Under the pieces are notes generated by a model. The model made no database searches and was not told the origin of the DNA. It saw only the letters and a program-made list of their open reading frames with translations. Below are positions 6,557-9,268 of a stretch of DNA of 9,268 bases, piece after piece (position 1 is the first letter of the stretch; every line of letters starts with the position of its first letter). The translations under genes were made by a program, and so were the position numbers. The stretch covers positions 9,046,487 to 9,055,754 of the forward strand of contig CP070627.1 of assembly GCA_020355945.1 (NCBI GenBank). The letters run 5' to 3'. This DNA comes from Candidatus Aminicenantota bacterium (GTDB lineage: Bacteria > Acidobacteriota > Aminicenantia > UBA2199).

Positions 6557-8571
6557 TTTACACTTCCCTCACTTTTTTTATCCTTACTCACTTTAATACT
6601 CATTTTAATAACACGCCTATTGCACTTAGCCATACTTATCCAGCTATCGCCTTCTTCAAACAAACTACCCGGCGGGAGTGAATTTAATCCCACGGTTTCC
6701 GGGGTAGTTAAATAGATGACAATGGCGTTTGACTTTAATTCTTCCATTTTGTCAAATATTTTGACAGAACAGGGCATAGGCATGTTTGTGGCAATGTTAT
6801 CGATCAAATAAATGTAACCGGCGCTCATGTTCAAAATCCCCATGACCACATCAAATTGCTGGTGTTCTTCGAGTTGTTTTATGGTTTTATTAAGATTTGG
6901 TTTCAATTCTTCACTATCCAGTATGGTGTCTAGTTCATTTTTCGGCACTTTTGTCCAGCGTGCATAAAAGACTAGCAAATCTCGAACCTTCATATCGCCG
7001 GGTAATTCCCGGGGATGGCAAATGTAAACAAAATCATTTTTATTGGTCTTCCTGGCAATATCAACTGAATCCACCAGCACCTCTCCTTTAAAGCCTTTTT
7101 TGGGTAATCCCTTTATCTTACCTGTAAATAAGTTGTAGAGGAGTTTTTTTAAATGCTCCCCTATGGTGATCCAAACCCTGAGATCGCCCTTATCATACTC
7201 CATGTCTACTTCTCCCAGTTCTTCTATTTCCCTGGTACTGATATGAACCAAGGAGCGGTTGTACAAGAAATAAGATGTCATCATCAGTATGATAATGACT
7301 CCCAGGTGGATGCGAATGGCGGTCCAATAATTTTCAGGCATCCGGCTTTTGCTGTAAAAGAGGTTTTCATCGGCGGTAACAAAATTGACCGGGACTTTGT
7401 CGTCGTGGTAATAGACCCTGTCGATCCAGAACCGGTCAAATTTGCGTTTAGTGTCCTGGGCATAGGTGTAAAACTCCAGGTAACTTTGAAATCCCCGGCT
7501 GCTTACTTCACTGCATGTATAAGTATAAAAGGTGCCAGGTGTATACAGCGACAGCTTGTTATACTTAGCGATCAATTGAGCCATCTCTTGCTTGAATTTC
7601 TCTTCCACTGCCTCTATGTCCTTACGGTCATTTTCCCAAAAATATTCCGCTACTTTCCTTCTACCCTCTTTTGTATTGTCTTTATACTCTCCATGTTCCT
7701 CTTTCGCCCTATTTTCAAAATTAGTCATTTTCTTCCATTTGTCGCTGTCTACTTTATAAGAAGAGGTTATCTCACGGGATTTTTCCTCGATGTAGGAATT
7801 GATTGCAGTGGGATATACAAGTATAAAAAATGCCCATATCGCCAGCAAGCAGAGAATACCGGTATATTTCGATCGAATACTTCCCAATATCGCACCCATA
7901 AAGAAGAAAAACAGGAGCTTTATAATCATTGGCAGCAGTGCAATAACCAGGCCGTTAATATCCGCGGCGGTTAATGAAATACCCTGCAGGACCGTGAGTC
8001 CGCAGCAGCATAGAAAAATAACCAGTAAAAACAGGATAAACAGGATCGGTCGTAAAAAGGTAAGGGATATAAATACCAACACTTTCGACCATTTACTGGA
8101 AAGTAATTTTAAAAAATCCCTCTCCTTCATGGTCTCAAATCCCAGTAAAATCATATATAGACTTCCCAGGACCAGGACAACATTGGAAAAGCGCGGACGA
8201 AAGGGTGAATTACCTTTTAACACCAGGCCACCCCGGCAATTGCTGAAAATTTGCAGAAGAGTGATTGAATTTACCCGGGCTGTTAATTCAGACAAAAAAA
8301 CCGGGTTGTCGAAAAAAACCGATGCGTCGCCTGGGATAAATAATATACTGAAGCCCATGTTTGAATAATCTTTATAATGTTTTAAAGCACTAAAAAAAGA
8401 AGCTGAGGCTTTTTTAAATTCTTCCATGTTGGCTGATATTTTTTGCTTCTCTTTAACTCCCTGCTGCGTACTGTAAACGGATAAAACCAATATAAGGGCC
8501 AACAAAATGATAAATCTCCTGGAAAAGAATCTTTTAAACACCAAACCGGAAATGGCTTTAAAATGTCTCAT
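6553..8571 (-). CDS. ABC-2-like membrane protein with fused degenerate ABC ATPase-like domain
   Basis: The product is 672 residues from ATG 8569-8571. I chose this start because a near-perfect SD (AAGGAGGT) lies five bases upstream; an in-frame start at 8643 would add 24 residues without one. Hydrophobic segments are at about 20-34, 128-146, 164-192, 207-232, 236-256 and 418-437. Two long loops (35-127 and 258-415, the second charged) are probably extracytoplasmic, the layout of ABC-2 type permeases. Residues about 455-650 follow the order of an ABC ATPase (KGDLRVWITIG, FTG, GEVLVDSVDI, a Q-loop-like region, KQLEEHQQ, GYIYLIDN, VIYLTTP) but lack the working motifs. There is no GxxGxGK[ST] Walker A, the LSGGQ signature is LEEHQQ, the Walker B glutamate is Asn, and the switch His is Thr. 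It is therefore probably a pseudo-ATPase that needs a partner ATPase elsewhere. The substrate is unknown. Confidence 0.7.
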   Translation of the reverse strand: MRHFKAISGLVFKRFFSRRFIILLALILVLSVYSTQQGVKEKQKISANMEEFKKASASFFSALKHYKDYSNMGFSILFIPGDASVFFDNPVFLSELTARVNSITLLQIFSNCRGGLVLKGNSPFRPRFSNVVLVLGSLYMILLGFETMKERDFLKLLSSKWSKVLVFISLTFLRPILFILFLLVIFLCCCGLTVLQGISLTAADINGLVIALLPMIIKLLFFFFMGAILGSIRSKYTGILCLLAIWAFFILVYPTAINSYIEEKSREITSSYKVDSDKWKKMTNFENRAKEEHGEYKDNTKEGRRKVAEYFWENDRKDIEAVEEKFKQEMAQLIAKYNKLSLYTPGTFYTYTCSEVSSRGFQSYLEFYTYAQDTKRKFDRFWIDRVYYHDDKVPVNFVTADENLFYSKSRMPENYWTAIRIHLGVIIILMMTSYFLYNRSLVHISTREIEELGEVDMEYDKGDLRVWITIGEHLKKLLYNLFTGKIKGLPKKGFKGEVLVDSVDIARKTNKNDFVYICHPRELPGDMKVRDLLVFYARWTKVPKNELDTILDSEELKPNLNKTIKQLEEHQQFDVVMGILNMSAGYIYLIDNIATNMPMPCSVKIFDKMEELKSNAIVIYLTTPETVGLNSLPPGSLFEEGDSWISMAKCNRRVIKMSIKVSKDKKSEGSVK

Positions 8572-8782
8572 GAGGACCTCCTTTTTTATTCGGTGTAATT
8601 GATTGATGGATATGCATTTTTTGACGACTTTTTTTGTATTCAAAAAATATGCGCATTATTTTTTCCAATTCTAAAATAAATTTAAATAACAAAAAATTAT
8701 TTATTTGATTATGCCGGTGATTTGTTAATTTGGCGATTGATATGACTGGTTTTAACGGGATAATCAGCCTGCCCATTGGCAC
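8558..8782 (-). CDS. Possible short leader ORF (doubtful)
   Basis: This 74-codon frame starts at GTG 8780-8782 (or ATG 8774-8776), with GAGGA five bases upstream. It ends 14 bp inside the membrane-protein gene. It begins almost at the predicted transcription start and covers the whole leader, so it could couple to the next gene. The sequence resembles no known family, and its C-terminus is simply the SD region read in another frame. It is listed because position and SD are suggestive; it may well be untranslated leader. Confidence 0.2.
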   Translation of the reverse strand: MPMGRLIIPLKPVISIAKLTNHRHNQINNFLLFKFILELEKIMRIFFEYKKSRQKMHIHQSITPNKKGGPHETF

Positions 8783-8794
8783 TTGTTTCCTCGA
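8572..8794 (-). other. AT-rich 5' leader of the membrane-protein operon
   Basis: Between the predicted transcription start and the ATG lie about 220 nt rich in A and T runs. An AT-only inverted arrangement (AAATAA/TTATTT, about 8678-8706) and the palindrome ATGCGCAT (8649-8656) are present. I see no riboswitch consensus and no intrinsic terminator. The end nearest the gene carries the strong SD AAGGAGGT. Confidence 0.4.
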
Positions 8795-8800
8795 AATATT

Positions 8801-8829
8801 AGTATAACCAATTTAAAATCAGTTGTCAA
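8801..8829 (-). promoter_or_regulatory. Sigma70-type promoter of the membrane-protein/XRE operon, with palindrome over the -35
   Basis: On the minus strand a perfect -35 TTGACA (8824-8829) is followed by a 17-bp spacer and TATACT (8801-8806), one base off consensus. Transcription would start near 8794, leaving a leader of about 220 nt before the SD at 8577-8584. The -35 lies in a short perfect palindrome, GTTGACAAC (8822-8830), a possible operator for the XRE protein of the same operon. Confidence 0.75.
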
Positions 8830-8933
8830 CAAAAAAGGATGATTTTTTGCAATTCATTTACGAAAACACTTTCCCTCCTGCTCCCCCTGCGGATGTTTTA
8901 TTTATATATTAAGGACAAGAGAACTTTGATATT

Positions 8934-9268
8934 TTAAAGAATTGAAGCAAATAACCTGGCCACATAACTGCCTATGGTGGAGGTATTGTCCAGGGTCTCA
9001 TTGAGCTGCCAAAAAATGGAAAGGGCTGGCATTTTATGATTGTATGCGTCATTTTTTACTGCTTCCAGTAATTCAATGATCCTGGTATAGTTGGTATAGG
9101 TATATTTGAAAATTCCCGTGATATCACCGGCTTGCAGGTATTGGCGAACCTTATCAAACAACTCTTTGTTCAGACCCTTTTCCAGCCTGAAGGCATCGTA
9201 ATTAAAATCCTTTAATAGGGCCAATACAGCTTCGTTATAGGGAGTGGCTTCCGCGGTTTGAATTAATA
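8934..9268 (-). CDS. Unidentified helical protein, C-terminal fragment (5' end beyond the right edge)
   Basis: The frame is open from the window edge and reads LIQTAEATPYNEAVLALLKD before continuing to a TAA at 8934-8936, giving 110 visible codons. A TTG at 9222-9224 could be taken as a start, but the open frame upstream encodes similar protein-like sequence, so the gene most likely begins outside the window. The visible part looks all-helical, with alternating charged and hydrophobic residues (EKGLNKELFDKVRQYLQAGD, then IIELLEAVKNDAY), and has no signal peptide, membrane segment or catalytic motif that I recognise. It precedes the operon promoter by about 100 bp, is on the same strand, and has no clear terminator after it. 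I do not assign a function. Confidence 0.6.
   Translation of the reverse strand, partial: LIQTAEATPYNEAVLALLKDFNYDAFRLEKGLNKELFDKVRQYLQAGDITGIFKYTYTNYTRIIELLEAVKNDAYNHKMPALSIFWQLNETLDNTSTIGSYVARLFASIL

Noticed and set aside
7153..7974. Plus-strand open frame of 273 codons
   Set aside because: It lies fully antisense to the well-supported membrane-protein gene, shows no recognisable domain and has no convincing SD; it is a shadow frame.
8572..8643. 24-residue N-terminal extension of the membrane protein
   Set aside because: The start at 8643 has no SD, while ATG 8569-8571 has AAGGAGGT at ideal spacing and begins a natural basic N-terminus before the first membrane segment.

Overview
The window looks like accessory DNA from a Gram-negative, probably uncultured bacterium of moderate, slightly AT-rich composition. 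All credible genes lie on the minus strand, so the window reads right to left. No rRNA, tRNA, CRISPR array or transposase gene was seen. The taxon cannot be fixed from the sequence; an Acidobacteriota/Aminicenantes-like origin is only a guess from the mix of RHS, XRE and ABC-2 genes.

Right part (8572-9268): the C-terminal end of an unidentified helical protein enters from the right edge. A strong sigma70-type promoter follows (TTGACA, 17-bp spacer, TATACT at 8801-8829), with an AT-rich leader of about 220 nt that may hold a short upstream ORF.

Middle part (6113-8571): a two-gene operon joined by an ATGA overlap. The first gene encodes an ABC-2-like membrane protein whose C-terminus looks like an ABC ATPase domain that has lost its catalytic motifs. 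The second encodes a small XRE-type DNA-binding protein.

Left part (1-5927): a polymorphic-toxin locus. A Sec-exported RHS/YD-repeat protein with a DUF6531-like N-terminus would run 5927 to 1074 as one frame of about 1,617 codons, but a single in-frame TAA at 3453-3455 splits it into an N-terminal half and a C-terminal half. The C-terminal half carries the RHS core end (DPFGL) and a variable tip of about 190 residues with an HEKAH (HExxH) metalloprotease-type motif. Overlapping its end is a six-repeat MORN/YwqK-type protein with an export signal, the likely immunity partner. A hairpin and T-run follow, then a 5'-truncated second RHS copy that runs off the left edge. Its last 99 bp are identical to the main gene although the rest has diverged, which points to recombination or gene conversion between RHS cassettes.

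Together this reads as an RHS toxin/immunity locus with a downstream spare cassette, currently interrupted by a nonsense codon, next to a separate membrane-transport/regulator operon.
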